Assembly (NCBI GenBank): GCA_013696065.1
Contig: JACCZJ010000425.1
Location: 1-5,281 of the forward strand
DNA: 5,281 bases
Source of the DNA: Nocardioidaceae bacterium
Lineage (GTDB): Bacteria > Actinomycetota > Actinomycetes > Propionibacteriales > Nocardioidaceae
Reading direction: 5' to 3'
Positions 1 through 5,206 of this stretch are shown here, piece by piece; the stretch's first letter is position 1, and every line of letters starts with the position of its first letter. Under the pieces are notes generated by a model. It made no database searches and was not told the origin of the DNA. It worked only from the letters and a program-made list of their open reading frames with translations. The position numbers and the translations under genes are program-made.

Positions 1-255
1 GTCGTCGACTGGAAGACCAATCAACGCCAGACCGCAGACCCGTTGCAGCTCGCGCTCTACCGACTCGCCTGGGCTGAGCTCCACGAAATCGAGGTCGAGC
101 GCGTGCAAGCCTCGTTCTACTACGTCCGATCCGACGAGGTCGTGTCCTACGACGACCTGCCCGGCCGCGTCGAGCTGGAGCAACAACTCATGGCAGAGCG
201 TGCAGCGCCGTCGGTGCCAGCGCCGTCCGTCACAGCCAGCGGTCCAGGCGCGTAG
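1..255 (+). CDS. adnB: C-terminal end of AdnB-like UvrD/RecB-family helicase-nuclease (partial)
   Basis: Only the last 84 residues lie in the window; the reading frame is open from base 1 and stops at TAG 253-255. The fragment starts with VVDWKT, the D-x-K catalytic motif of RecB-type PD-(D/E)xK nucleases (Asp3, Lys5 of the fragment), followed by QLALY, the Q-x3-Y motif of the same fold (Gln16-Tyr20). The last 20 residues are a low-complexity Pro/Ala/Ser tail. Such nuclease domains sit at the C-terminus of the actinobacterial AdnAB helicase-nuclease, which resects double-strand breaks. AdnB is preferred over AdnA because nudC, mycoredoxin, uvrD2 and whiB7 follow, as they do downstream of adnB in mycobacteria. 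The helicase part and the upstream nuclease acidic residues are outside the window, so the subunit assignment rests on synteny. A generic PD-(D/E)xK nuclease-helicase is the alternative. Confidence 0.8.
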   Translation, partial: VVDWKTNQRQTADPLQLALYRLAWAELHEIEVERVQASFYYVRSDEVVSYDDLPGRVELEQQLMAERAAPSVPAPSVTASGPGA

Positions 256-259
256 CCGG

Positions 260-976
260 TTAGCGCAGTGGCGTTGCGAGCATCGCGTCGAGCGCGATCT
301 TGACCATGTCGGCAAAGGTCTGCTCGCGTTCGCTCGCCGACGTCTCCTCGCCGGTGACGATATGGTCTGAAACGGTGCAGATGGCCAACGCCCGCCGGCC
401 ATGCTTGGCGGCCAGCGTGTAGAGCGCGTTGGCTTCCATCTCGACCGCCTTGACGCTGTACTCCACCATGCGCGAGAGCAACTCAGGTCGGTCGGCGTAG
501 AACGAGTCCGCCGAGAAGATTCGGGCCACCGTGCTCGAAAGTCCAGCCTGCTCAGCTGCGTCGTGGGCGGCACGCAGCAGCTCGAAATCGGCGGTGGCGG
601 CGTAGTCGAGGCCCTCGAAGCGGATCTTGTTCATCGACGAGTCCGTCGATGCGCCGATAGCGAGCACGACATCGCGGACCGCGAGATCCTCAGTCAGCGC
701 CCCGCAGGAGCCGACCCTCACCAGCTGCCGAACGTCGTAATCACGGATCAACTCGGTGATGTAGATCGACGCGGAGGGCATGCCCATGCCGGTGCCCTGC
801 ACCGAAATCTGCTCACCTCGAAAGGTGCCGGTAAAGCCGTTCATGGCGCGCACCGACGAGTAGCACTCGGCGTCCTCAAGGAAGGTCTCGGCGATCCAGG
901 CGGCCCGCAAGGGGTCACCGGGCAGCAAGACACGAGGTGCGATCTGACCGGCAGCAGCGCCGATGTGTGTGCTCAT
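260..976 (-). CDS. deoD: Purine nucleoside phosphorylase, DeoD type
   Basis: The 238-residue product matches E. coli DeoD (239 aa) along its whole length. It should catalyse phosphorolysis of purine (deoxy)nucleosides to free base and (deoxy)ribose-1-phosphate in cytosolic purine salvage. Visible landmarks are the phosphate-site motif GDPLR (20-24), Arg43 reaching the neighbouring subunit's site, RVGSCG (87-92), the ribose-site EMEAN (179-183), and the catalytic pair Asp204 (in SDH) and Arg217. Family members with these residues are hexameric and accept both 6-oxo and 6-amino purines. The start is ATG at 974-976, preceded by an AGGA (985-988, minus strand) 8 nt away; the His-Ile just after it matches the family N-terminus. 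The gene converges on the adnB-like gene (4 bp between stops) and is divergent from nudC (62-bp gap), so it is probably its own transcription unit. All key residues are intact. Confidence 0.96.
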   Translation of the reverse strand: MSTHIGAAAGQIAPRVLLPGDPLRAAWIAETFLEDAECYSSVRAMNGFTGTFRGEQISVQGTGMGMPSASIYITELIRDYDVRQLVRVGSCGALTEDLAVRDVVLAIGASTDSSMNKIRFEGLDYAATADFELLRAAHDAAEQAGLSSTVARIFSADSFYADRPELLSRMVEYSVKAVEMEANALYTLAAKHGRRALAICTVSDHIVTGEETSASEREQTFADMVKIALDAMLATPLR

Positions 977-1038
977 GGGCGCGATCCTGCCATCTCGGGG
1001 TGCTGCGCGATGCAGTGAGTAGGGTTCAGGGCGTGCTC

Positions 1039-1971
1039 ATGGACCCCCTGACCGGCTATCCCTTCGGCACAGCAGCCCATGATCGGCTGGTGGACCGGCG
1101 CGACGACCAGGACTTCCTCGACCAGGCTTGGTCTGATCCCGCCTCGCGGGTCCTGGTTATACGTGGTGACAGCTTGGCCACAGACGAGTCGGGGCGGTCG
1201 CTGTGCAGGCTTCCTCCGGCGGACGCGCCGGCCGGAGAGCGGATGCTCTTAGGGTCGGTCGACGGCGCCGTGCACTTCCTCATCGTCCGCCGCGAGGACG
1301 ACCTTGGCGACGCGGGCCAGGAGAAAATCCGGTTTGAGGGCCTGCGACAGCTCGCGAGTGCGCTCGATGCGACCCAGTCAAGTCTCGCGGTGCATGCGGT
1401 CGCCTTGGCGGGCTGGCATGCCCGCCATCCTCGTTGTGCCGTGTGTGGGGCTCACACTCAGGTGGCATTGGCGGGGGCGATACGGCGCTGCCCCGACTGC
1501 TCGACCACGCACTTTCCGCGGACCGACCCTGCCGTCATCATGCTCGTGACCGACGACCAGGACCGCTGCCTGCTGGGCCACAATTCCGCCCGGTCGGCCC
1601 CATGGTTCTCAACGCTCGCGGGTTTCGTGGAGCCCGGTGAGACCCTCGAGCAGGCGGTGGCCCGCGAGGTGTTCGAGGAAGCAGGCGTCATCGTCAGCGA
1701 CGTGACCTACGCAGGCAGCCAGCCATGGCCGTTCCCGTCGAGTCTGATGCTCGGTTTCTTCGCCCGCGCGGCCACCACCGAGATCACCGTCGACGGCGAA
1801 GAGATCACCGAGGCTCGGTGGTTCACGCGAGAGGACGTCGCTCGAGAGGTGCTGGCCGGGGAGCTCTTCTTGCCCACGACGCTGTCGATCTCGGGGGCAC
1901 TTCTCACCCGGTGGTACGGCGAAAAGCTGCCGACGCCTCCGGCCCGGGTCAAGAAGCCAGCTTGGCCTTGA
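1039..1971 (+). CDS. nudC: NADH pyrophosphatase / NAD-RNA decapping Nudix hydrolase
   Basis: The 310-residue product has the full NudC architecture: a variable N-terminal domain (about 1-125), a zinc ribbon with Cys133, Cys136, Cys151 and Cys154, then a Nudix domain. The Nudix box spans 195-217 (G-x5-E-x7-RE-V-x-EE-x-G-V, complete), and the NudC signature SQPWPFP lies at 227-233. The family hydrolyses NAD(H) to NMN(H) plus AMP and removes NAD caps from RNA 5' ends. Length fits M. tuberculosis NudC (about 313 aa). The frame extends upstream to a GTG at 937, but that would overlap deoD. ATG 1039 has AGGG (1028-1031) 7 nt upstream; GTG 1033, with AGGG at 1021-1024, is a near-equal alternative adding two residues. 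The last 23 bp overlap the tail of mrx1 on the other strand. Confidence 0.95.
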   Translation: MDPLTGYPFGTAAHDRLVDRRDDQDFLDQAWSDPASRVLVIRGDSLATDESGRSLCRLPPADAPAGERMLLGSVDGAVHFLIVRREDDLGDAGQEKIRFEGLRQLASALDATQSSLAVHAVALAGWHARHPRCAVCGAHTQVALAGAIRRCPDCSTTHFPRTDPAVIMLVTDDQDRCLLGHNSARSAPWFSTLAGFVEPGETLEQAVAREVFEEAGVIVSDVTYAGSQPWPFPSSLMLGFFARAATTEITVDGEEITEARWFTREDVAREVLAGELFLPTTLSISGALLTRWYGEKLPTPPARVKKPAWP

Positions 1972-2191
1972 TCTGCGCGACACTCGGGTTGGTCAGGGCG
2001 CTGCCGTCGGGGAAGACGAGGGTCGGCACGGTCTGCGAACCGTTGTTGACCCGCTCGACGATCTTGGCCGCCTCAGGCTCCTGCTCGATGTCGACCACCG
2101 TGTAGGCAATGGCCTCGCGGTCCAGCTGCCCCCTCAGTCGGTGGCAGTACCCACACCAGGGTGTCGAATACATGGTGAGCTGTGCAGACAT
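1949..2191 (-). CDS. mrx1: Mycoredoxin-1 (glutaredoxin-like, mycothiol-dependent oxidoreductase)
   Basis: The 80-residue protein has a glutaredoxin/thioredoxin fold signature: strand LTMYST, then redox motif CGYC (Cys13, Cys16), the cis-proline motif TVPT (54-57), and DGSALTNPS (62-70). It closely resembles M. tuberculosis Rv3198A (Mrx1, 84 aa), which has the same CGYC and TNPS. Mycoredoxin reduces protein-mycothiol mixed disulfides with electrons from mycothiol, the actinobacterial replacement for glutathione. ATG 2189-2191 is preceded by GGAGGGG (2201-2207, minus strand) at 9-nt spacing. It is divergent from uvrD2 and converges on nudC with a 23-bp 3' overlap. A possible thiol-stress sigma factor promoter lies upstream at 2234-2261. 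Confidence 0.94.
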   Translation of the reverse strand: MSAQLTMYSTPWCGYCHRLRGQLDREAIAYTVVDIEQEPEAAKIVERVNNGSQTVPTLVFPDGSALTNPSVAQIKAKLAS

Positions 2192-2200
2192 CGAGACTGT

Positions 2201-2207
2201 CCCCTCC
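2201..2207 (-). promoter_or_regulatory. Ribosome binding site of mrx1
   Basis: On the minus strand this reads GGAGGGG, a strong Shine-Dalgarno sequence 9 nt before the ATG at 2191. It supports that start. Confidence 0.75.
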
Positions 2208-2209
2208 GT

Positions 2210-2236
2210 TGTTTAGGCTTCTGGTGTCCTTGTCAA
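2210..2236 (-). promoter_or_regulatory. Candidate housekeeping promoter for mrx1, overlapping the SigR-like site
   Basis: On the minus strand a perfect TTGACA (2236-2231) is followed by TAAACA (2215-2210). The 15-nt spacer is short for a SigA-type promoter, which lowers confidence. The TTGACA shares its first bases with the GTTG of the SigR-like element. Confidence 0.3.
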
Positions 2237-2261
2237 CGCGCCATCGCCTCGAACCCTTCCC
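2234..2261 (-). promoter_or_regulatory. Candidate SigR/SigH-type promoter for mrx1
   Basis: On the minus strand GGGAAG (2261-2256) is followed, after exactly 18 nt from its last base, by GTTG (2237-2234). The consensus for actinobacterial thiol-stress ECF sigma factors (SigR of Streptomyces, SigH of mycobacteria and corynebacteria) is GGAAT or GGGAAC/T, about 18 nt, GTT. The only clear deviation is G instead of T/C at the last position of the -35 element. The position gives a leader of roughly 35 nt before the mrx1 start. A mycothiol-linked redox gene is a plausible target. The match is short and could be chance. Confidence 0.4.
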
Positions 2262-2283
2262 ATTGCGCCCGAACAGACCGATC

Positions 2284-2288
2284 AGGAG
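2284..2288 (+). promoter_or_regulatory. Ribosome binding site deciding the uvrD2 start
   Basis: AGGAG ends 5 nt before GTG 2294. The other in-frame GTG at 2288 overlaps this site and so cannot use it, which favours 2294. Confidence 0.7.
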
Positions 2289-2293
2289 TGGCT

Positions 2294-4393
2294 GTGCAGA
2301 CCGACGACGCTGAGCGTCTGCTCGAGCAGCTTGACGCCGAGCAGCGCGCAGTGGCAACAACTATCGAGGGGCCGTTGCGTGTTCTCGCCGGCGCGGGCAC
2401 CGGCAAGACCCGGGCTATCACTCATCGCATCGCCTATGGCGTAGCTACGCGGACCGTCATACCCAACGAGGTGTTGGCGGTGACCTTCACGACACGAGCA
2501 GCGGGTGAATTGCGCCAACGTCTTGCGAGCCTCGGAGCCGGCGGCGTGCAGGCGCGCACTTTCCACTCCGCAGCATTGCGGCAGGCACGCTATTTCTGGC
2601 CGCAGGCTTTCGGGGGCGAGCTGCCGCCGATCGCTGCATCCAAGCTCGGTCTGCTCAGCGAGGCGATGACCGCCATACGCCTCAGAGCCAACCAAGCAGA
2701 ATTACGGGACCTGGCAGCGGAGATCGAATGGGCCAAAGTCTCCAACGTGCGGCCCGATGACTACGCCTCCCTCGCGACCAGTGCCGGCCGAGATGTGGAC
2801 GGCCACGACGCGGCTGCCGTGGCCAAGATCTACACGGCCTACGAAGAAGTCAAGCGCGCCCGGGGGCGCATCGACATGGAGGACGTGCTCCTGTGTGCTG
2901 CGGCTGTCTTGTCTGAGGACGAACGCGCTGCGGCTGCTGTGCGCCGCCAATACCAGTGGTTCGTGGTCGATGAGTTTCAAGACGTGAGCCCGATCCAGTC
3001 AGCTCTGCTCGACCTCTGGCTTGGCGGCCGCGACCAGATCTGTGTCGTCGGTGATCCCGCGCAGACCATCTATTCCTTCGCAGGCGCCTCACCCGACCAC
3101 CTCCTCGATTTCCCCACCAAGTTTCCTGGCACCACGTCGGTGACGTTGATGCGCAACTATCGGTCGACACCGCAGGTCGTCGACGCGGCGAATGCGGTGA
3201 TGGCCGGCAAAGTCGGCACCTCTGCTGTTCGCTTGCGCGCCATCCGCGGGGCCGGCCGATCGCTAAAGTTCACCGGCTATCCCGACGAAGTTGCCGAAGC
3301 CGCCGCAGTGGCGACTGAGATCTCGACGTTGGTGGCAGGCGGTGCCGACCCAGCGGACATCGCGGTGCTTTTCCGGGTCAACGCGCAATCTGAGAACTTC
3401 GAGGAGGCGTTGGCTGAGCGGTCGGTGCCGTTCGTCGTACGAGGAGCCGACCGGTTCTTCGAACGCGCGGAGGTCAAGCAGGCGATGACGCTGCTGCGAG
3501 GGGCGGTCCGAGGCGCACCTACAGATGCCGGTCCGCTCGTGGGTGATGTCGTCGCCGTGCTCAGCGAGATGGGATGGTCGTCCACGGCACCCTCTGGCAG
3601 GGGAAACGTGCGGGACCGATGGGAGTCGCTGCAAGCCTTGGTGTCCCTCGCCGAGGAGTTGGCGGCCACCGATCCCGGAGCGCAGCTCGCTGAGTTCACC
3701 GGGGAGCTGAAGCGTCGGGCAGAGGCTCAGCATGCACCGATGGCCGGTGGAGTCACGCTGGCCACCTTGCACGCGGCCAAGGGACTCGAGTGGCCGGTCG
3801 TCTTCGTCGTGGGTGTGCACGAGGGCACGATGCCGCTGGTCTACGCCGCCACGACCGCCAGCATCGACGAGGAGCGACGCCTGCTGTATGTCGGTCTGAC
3901 CAGGGCTCGCGACCTGCTCCACGTCTCGTGGGCAGCCGCCCGGAGCCCCGGTGGTCGGGGGTCGCGCGCTCCGAGCAGGTTCCTCGCTGGACTGGTCGAC
4001 CAGGGTCGCAGTCAGCCGGTGCCTTCAGGCGCCCCGCGGGGACGACGCGCCAAGACATCGAAGGTGGCAACCTGCCGGGTCTGTTCGCGGCCGCTGACCG
4101 ACCCCCGAGAGTGCAAGTTGGGTCGCTGCGCGGACTGTCCGAGCAACTACGACGAGGGGCTCTACGAGGCGTTGCGCGCATGGCGTCGAGACAGGGCGAC
4201 TGAAGAGAAGGTGCCGGCCTACTGCGTCTTCACCGACGCGACCCTGACGGCCCTGGCCGAGATCAAGCCCCGCGATGTCGCCGCCCTGGTCAACGTGCCT
4301 GGCATCGGCCGAGTGAAGCTAGAAAAGTACGGCAGCGAGCTGATCGAGCTCTGCTCGGCTGAGCATGTATCGATCACGCAGATGGCTCCATGA
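2294..4393 (+). CDS. uvrD2: ATP-dependent DNA helicase UvrD2 (SF1, HRDC domain)
   Basis: The 699-residue product (M. tuberculosis UvrD2: 700) is a UvrD/Rep-family 3'-5' helicase. Motifs in order: Walker A AGAGTGKT (32-39), TFTTRAA (64-70), Walker B DEFQD (226-230), GDPAQTIYSFAGA (253-265), NYRS (288-291), TLHAAKGLEW (491-500), VGLTRAR (533-539). After a basic Pro/Gly/Arg linker come Cys594-x2-Cys597 and, 14 residues later, Cys612-x2-Cys615. This tetracysteine motif joins the helicase to the HRDC domain (about 617-690) in mycobacterial UvrD2. An extra cysteine, Cys607, lies inside it. UvrD2 unwinds DNA in repair and is essential in mycobacteria. Starting at the far-upstream ATG (2141) would overlap mrx1 and add 51 unrelated residues, so GTG 2294, with an AGGAG 5 nt before it, is chosen. 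It is followed directly by the whiB7 promoter region. Confidence 0.96.
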   Translation: MQTDDAERLLEQLDAEQRAVATTIEGPLRVLAGAGTGKTRAITHRIAYGVATRTVIPNEVLAVTFTTRAAGELRQRLASLGAGGVQARTFHSAALRQARYFWPQAFGGELPPIAASKLGLLSEAMTAIRLRANQAELRDLAAEIEWAKVSNVRPDDYASLATSAGRDVDGHDAAAVAKIYTAYEEVKRARGRIDMEDVLLCAAAVLSEDERAAAAVRRQYQWFVVDEFQDVSPIQSALLDLWLGGRDQICVVGDPAQTIYSFAGASPDHLLDFPTKFPGTTSVTLMRNYRSTPQVVDAANAVMAGKVGTSAVRLRAIRGAGRSLKFTGYPDEVAEAAAVATEISTLVAGGADPADIAVLFRVNAQSENFEEALAERSVPFVVRGADRFFERAEVKQAMTLLRGAVRGAPTDAGPLVGDVVAVLSEMGWSSTAPSGRGNVRDRWESLQALVSLAEELAATDPGAQLAEFTGELKRRAEAQHAPMAGGVTLATLHAAKGLEWPVVFVVGVHEGTMPLVYAATTASIDEERRLLYVGLTRARDLLHVSWAAARSPGGRGSRAPSRFLAGLVDQGRSQPVPSGAPRGRRAKTSKVATCRVCSRPLTDPRECKLGRCADCPSNYDEGLYEALRAWRRDRATEEKVPAYCVFTDATLTALAEIKPRDVAALVNVPGIGRVKLEKYGSELIELCSAEHVSITQMAP

Positions 4394-4406
4394 TGTTGCT
4401 CGAGAG

Positions 4407-4417
4407 TTTTGTTAAAT
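4407..4417 (+). promoter_or_regulatory. whiB7: AT-rich element, candidate WhiB7 autoregulation site
   Basis: TTTTGTTAAAT stands out in otherwise GC-rich DNA. Its last hexamer, TTAAAT, is separated by exactly 3 bp from the proposed -35 element at 4421. Mycobacterial WhiB7 activates its own and other promoters through AT-rich sequence about 3 bp upstream of the -35, contacted by the AT-hook that is also present in this window's WhiB7. Binding here is inferred. Confidence 0.6.
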
Positions 4418-4420
4418 CGT

Positions 4421-4450
4421 TTGCGCGCCGTCTCGAGAGGCGCGTACTGT
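4421..4450 (+). promoter_or_regulatory. whiB7: Candidate SigA-type promoter of the whiB7 leader
   Basis: TTGCGC (4421-4426), an 18-bp spacer and TACTGT (4445-4450) make a moderate primary-sigma promoter. A start around 4457 would leave about 25 nt before the upstream ORF. The weak -35 fits a promoter needing an activator. The spacer carries the inverted repeat CGCGCC (4424-4429) / GGCGCG (4439-4444) around TCTCGAGA. Confidence 0.55.
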
Positions 4451-4469
4451 TCCACCCATCACTTCTGAG

Positions 4470-4475
4470 AGGAGG
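4470..4475 (+). promoter_or_regulatory. Ribosome binding site of the whiB7 upstream ORF
   Basis: A perfect AGGAGG lies 6 nt before ATG 4482. It is the main sign that the leader ORF is translated. Confidence 0.75.
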
Positions 4476-4481
4476 CCCGAC

Positions 4482-4754
4482 ATGATCATCTTCACGCCCA
4501 CCGCGACGCCGACGGCGACGCGCTTTTCCATGTCTGGCCGCCTGCGGTCAGCTGAAGGCGTGTTTAGCCCCAGTGCGGCCGACGCTCCGTTGACTGGCAT
4601 GACCCCGCCCATCTGCGTGGGGGTCAAGGGAGTGGACCGCCTTCAGGCGAGCCTTGGTCACACCATGACCGAGCGCTTCTACACCCAGTCTGGTCGCGTC
4701 GTCGAAGCCCCCACCCCTGTCTCGGGCGTTTGCGCTTGGAGCCCACCGGTATAG
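4482..4754 (+). CDS. Leader upstream ORF (uORF) controlling whiB7
   Basis: This 90-codon ORF sits between the whiB7 promoter and the whiB7 terminator and has a perfect AGGAGG at ideal spacing. I recognise no domain. The peptide starts with a Thr/Pro/Ala-rich stretch (TPTATPTAT, 5-13) and has Pro-Pro pairs at 42-43 and 88-89, the latter just before the stop. Its codons 40-48 overlap a hairpin (4600-4626), and its stop TAG (4752-4754) is inside a second hairpin (4746-4774), 31 nt before the terminator stem. Upstream ORFs are established in whiB7/wblC leaders of mycobacteria and Streptomyces, where impaired translation reduces termination. The likely role is therefore that of a ribosome sensor, with the peptide itself perhaps irrelevant. 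It is longer than a minimal leader peptide, so a small functional protein is the alternative. Confidence 0.7.
   Translation: MIIFTPTATPTATRFSMSGRLRSAEGVFSPSAADAPLTGMTPPICVGVKGVDRLQASLGHTMTERFYTQSGRVVEAPTPVSGVCAWSPPV
4600..4626 (+). promoter_or_regulatory. Hairpin inside the uORF that would sequester the antiterminator
   Basis: TGACCCC (4600-4606) pairs perfectly with GGGGTCA (4620-4626), closing a 13-nt loop. The 3' arm overlaps the segment 4617-4625 that is complementary to the terminator. A ribosome halted over the 5' arm would free that segment. The pairing is seen in the sequence; the role is inferred. Confidence 0.5.
4617..4625 (+). promoter_or_regulatory. Candidate antiterminator strand
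   Basis: GTGGGGGTC is the exact reverse complement of GACCCCCAC at 4791-4799, which covers the inner 5' arm and loop of the whiB7 leader terminator. Pairing these 9 bases would break the terminator stem and let transcription reach whiB7. Function is inferred from complementarity and position. Confidence 0.5.
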
Positions 4755-4774
4755 AAACAGACGTTTCTCACCGG
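4746..4774 (+). promoter_or_regulatory. Hairpin spanning the uORF stop codon
   Basis: CCGGT (4746-4750) pairs with ACCGG (4770-4774), and AGAAAC (4753-4758) pairs with GTTTCT (4763-4768) around an AGAC loop, with a small internal bulge between the stems. The uORF stop TAG lies in the 5' arm, so a terminating ribosome must open this structure. It sits 11 nt upstream of the terminator stem. Confidence 0.55.
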
Positions 4775-4785
4775 CATCTCCACAG

Positions 4786-4817
4786 CCGCGGACCCCCACC
4801 GGGATCCGCGGTTTTTT
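4786..4817 (+). terminator. Intrinsic terminator / attenuator in the whiB7 leader
   Basis: CCGCGGA (4786-4792) pairs with TCCGCGG (4805-4811), followed at once by six T (4812-4817). After one mismatch (C4793/A4804), CCC (4794-4796) pairs with GGG (4801-4803), closing a CACC loop. This is a strong Rho-independent terminator placed between the uORF and whiB7, 43 nt before the whiB7 start, so it must be bypassed for whiB7 expression. A terminator at this place is a known feature of whiB7 leaders. Confidence 0.85.
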
Positions 4818-4846
4818 GTTTGCCTGATTGCTCGATGAAGGTTCCT

Positions 4847-4855
4847 AGGAGGTGA
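4847..4855 (+). promoter_or_regulatory. Very strong ribosome binding site of whiB7
   Basis: AGGAGGTGA is a 9-nt match to the 16S rRNA anti-Shine-Dalgarno sequence. Its AGGAGG core is 8 nt before ATG 4861. The in-frame GTG at 4852 overlaps the site and is therefore rejected as start. Translation looks constitutively strong, which places control at transcription through the terminator. Confidence 0.8.
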
Positions 4856-4860
4856 AAAAC

Positions 4861-5148
4861 ATGACACTCAGCGTCCTCGATGCACTGGTGACGACAGCAG
4901 CGGAGCCAGCCATCCAGCTGCCCTGCCGGTCGAACGATCCTGAGCTCTTCTTCGCGGAATCACCGGCCGACGTCGAGCTAGCCAAGTCTCTATGTCAAAG
5001 CTGCCCGTTGCGATTGCAATGCCTAGAAGGCGCACTCGACCGGGGAGAACCTTGGGGGGTTTGGGGTGGTGAGTTGCTCGTGGCTGGAGCAGTCGTGGCC
5101 CGTAAACGTCCCCGTGGTCGACCCCGCAAGTGCGTAGTCGCCGCATGA
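4861..5148 (+). CDS. whiB7: WhiB7 transcriptional activator of intrinsic antibiotic resistance
   Basis: The 95-residue protein has the WhiB [4Fe-4S] cluster signature Cys22-x22-Cys45-x2-Cys48-x5-Cys54, then EPWGVWGG (63-70), the tryptophan/glycine turn that contacts the primary sigma factor. A C-terminal AT-hook follows, with RGRPRK at 85-90 inside KRPRGRPRK. EPWGVWGG plus the AT-hook distinguishes WhiB7 (WblC in Streptomyces) from other WhiB proteins, and M. tuberculosis WhiB7 carries the same tail. WhiB7 binds SigA and AT-rich DNA next to -35 elements and turns on efflux, ribosome-protection and rRNA-methylation genes after antibiotic stress on translation. ATG 4861 is set by the AGGAGGTGA site. 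The location downstream of uvrD2 is the conserved one. The 400-nt leader with uORF and terminator should control it. One additional Cys (91) follows the AT-hook. Confidence 0.96.
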   Translation: MTLSVLDALVTTAAEPAIQLPCRSNDPELFFAESPADVELAKSLCQSCPLRLQCLEGALDRGEPWGVWGGELLVAGAVVARKRPRGRPRKCVVAA

Positions 5149-5206
5149 GCCCAAGCCGCATGGGATTGAGCCGGTATGCCGGCTTGGGCTGTCGAGCCCT
5201 AGTTTT
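5148..5206 (+). terminator. Structured spacer after whiB7, candidate terminator or second attenuator
   Basis: AGCCCAAGCCG (5148-5158) pairs with CGGCTTGGGCT (5180-5190), an 11-bp stem beginning at the last base of the whiB7 stop codon. Its 3' arm can instead pair with a third segment: GGGCT (5186-5190) with AGCCC (5195-5199), followed by TAGTTTT (5200-5206). The second hairpin with its short T-run looks like a weak intrinsic terminator, but the T-run is interrupted and only four T long. Leakage into the next gene is likely. Confidence 0.5.

Noticed and set aside
401..1018. 205-residue ORF on the + strand opposite deoD
   Set aside because: It is a GC-rich antisense shadow of a fully conserved deoD and its product resembles no known protein.
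937..1038. N-terminal extension of nudC to the GTG at 937
   Set aside because: It would run through the deoD start region and give a 344-residue protein, longer than known NudC; starts at 1033 or 1039 have ribosome binding sites.
1953..1968. Small hairpin AAGCCA/TGGCTT-like (with a bulge) at the nudC-mrx1 junction as a bidirectional terminator
   Set aside because: The stem is short and imperfect and no T-run follows on either strand.
2141..2293. N-terminal extension of uvrD2 to the ATG at 2141
   Set aside because: It overlaps mrx1 and its promoter region, adds 51 residues unlike UvrD proteins, and the length from GTG 2294 (699 aa) fits the family.
3263..3922. 219-residue ORF on the - strand within uvrD2
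   Set aside because: It lies wholly inside the uvrD2 helicase domain on the other strand, has no recognisable motif, and is typical of high-GC shadow frames.
4656..4670. Hairpin GGTCA/TGACC in the uORF
   Set aside because: It is a 5-bp stem only, of a kind expected by chance in GC-rich DNA, and has no clear relation to the terminator.
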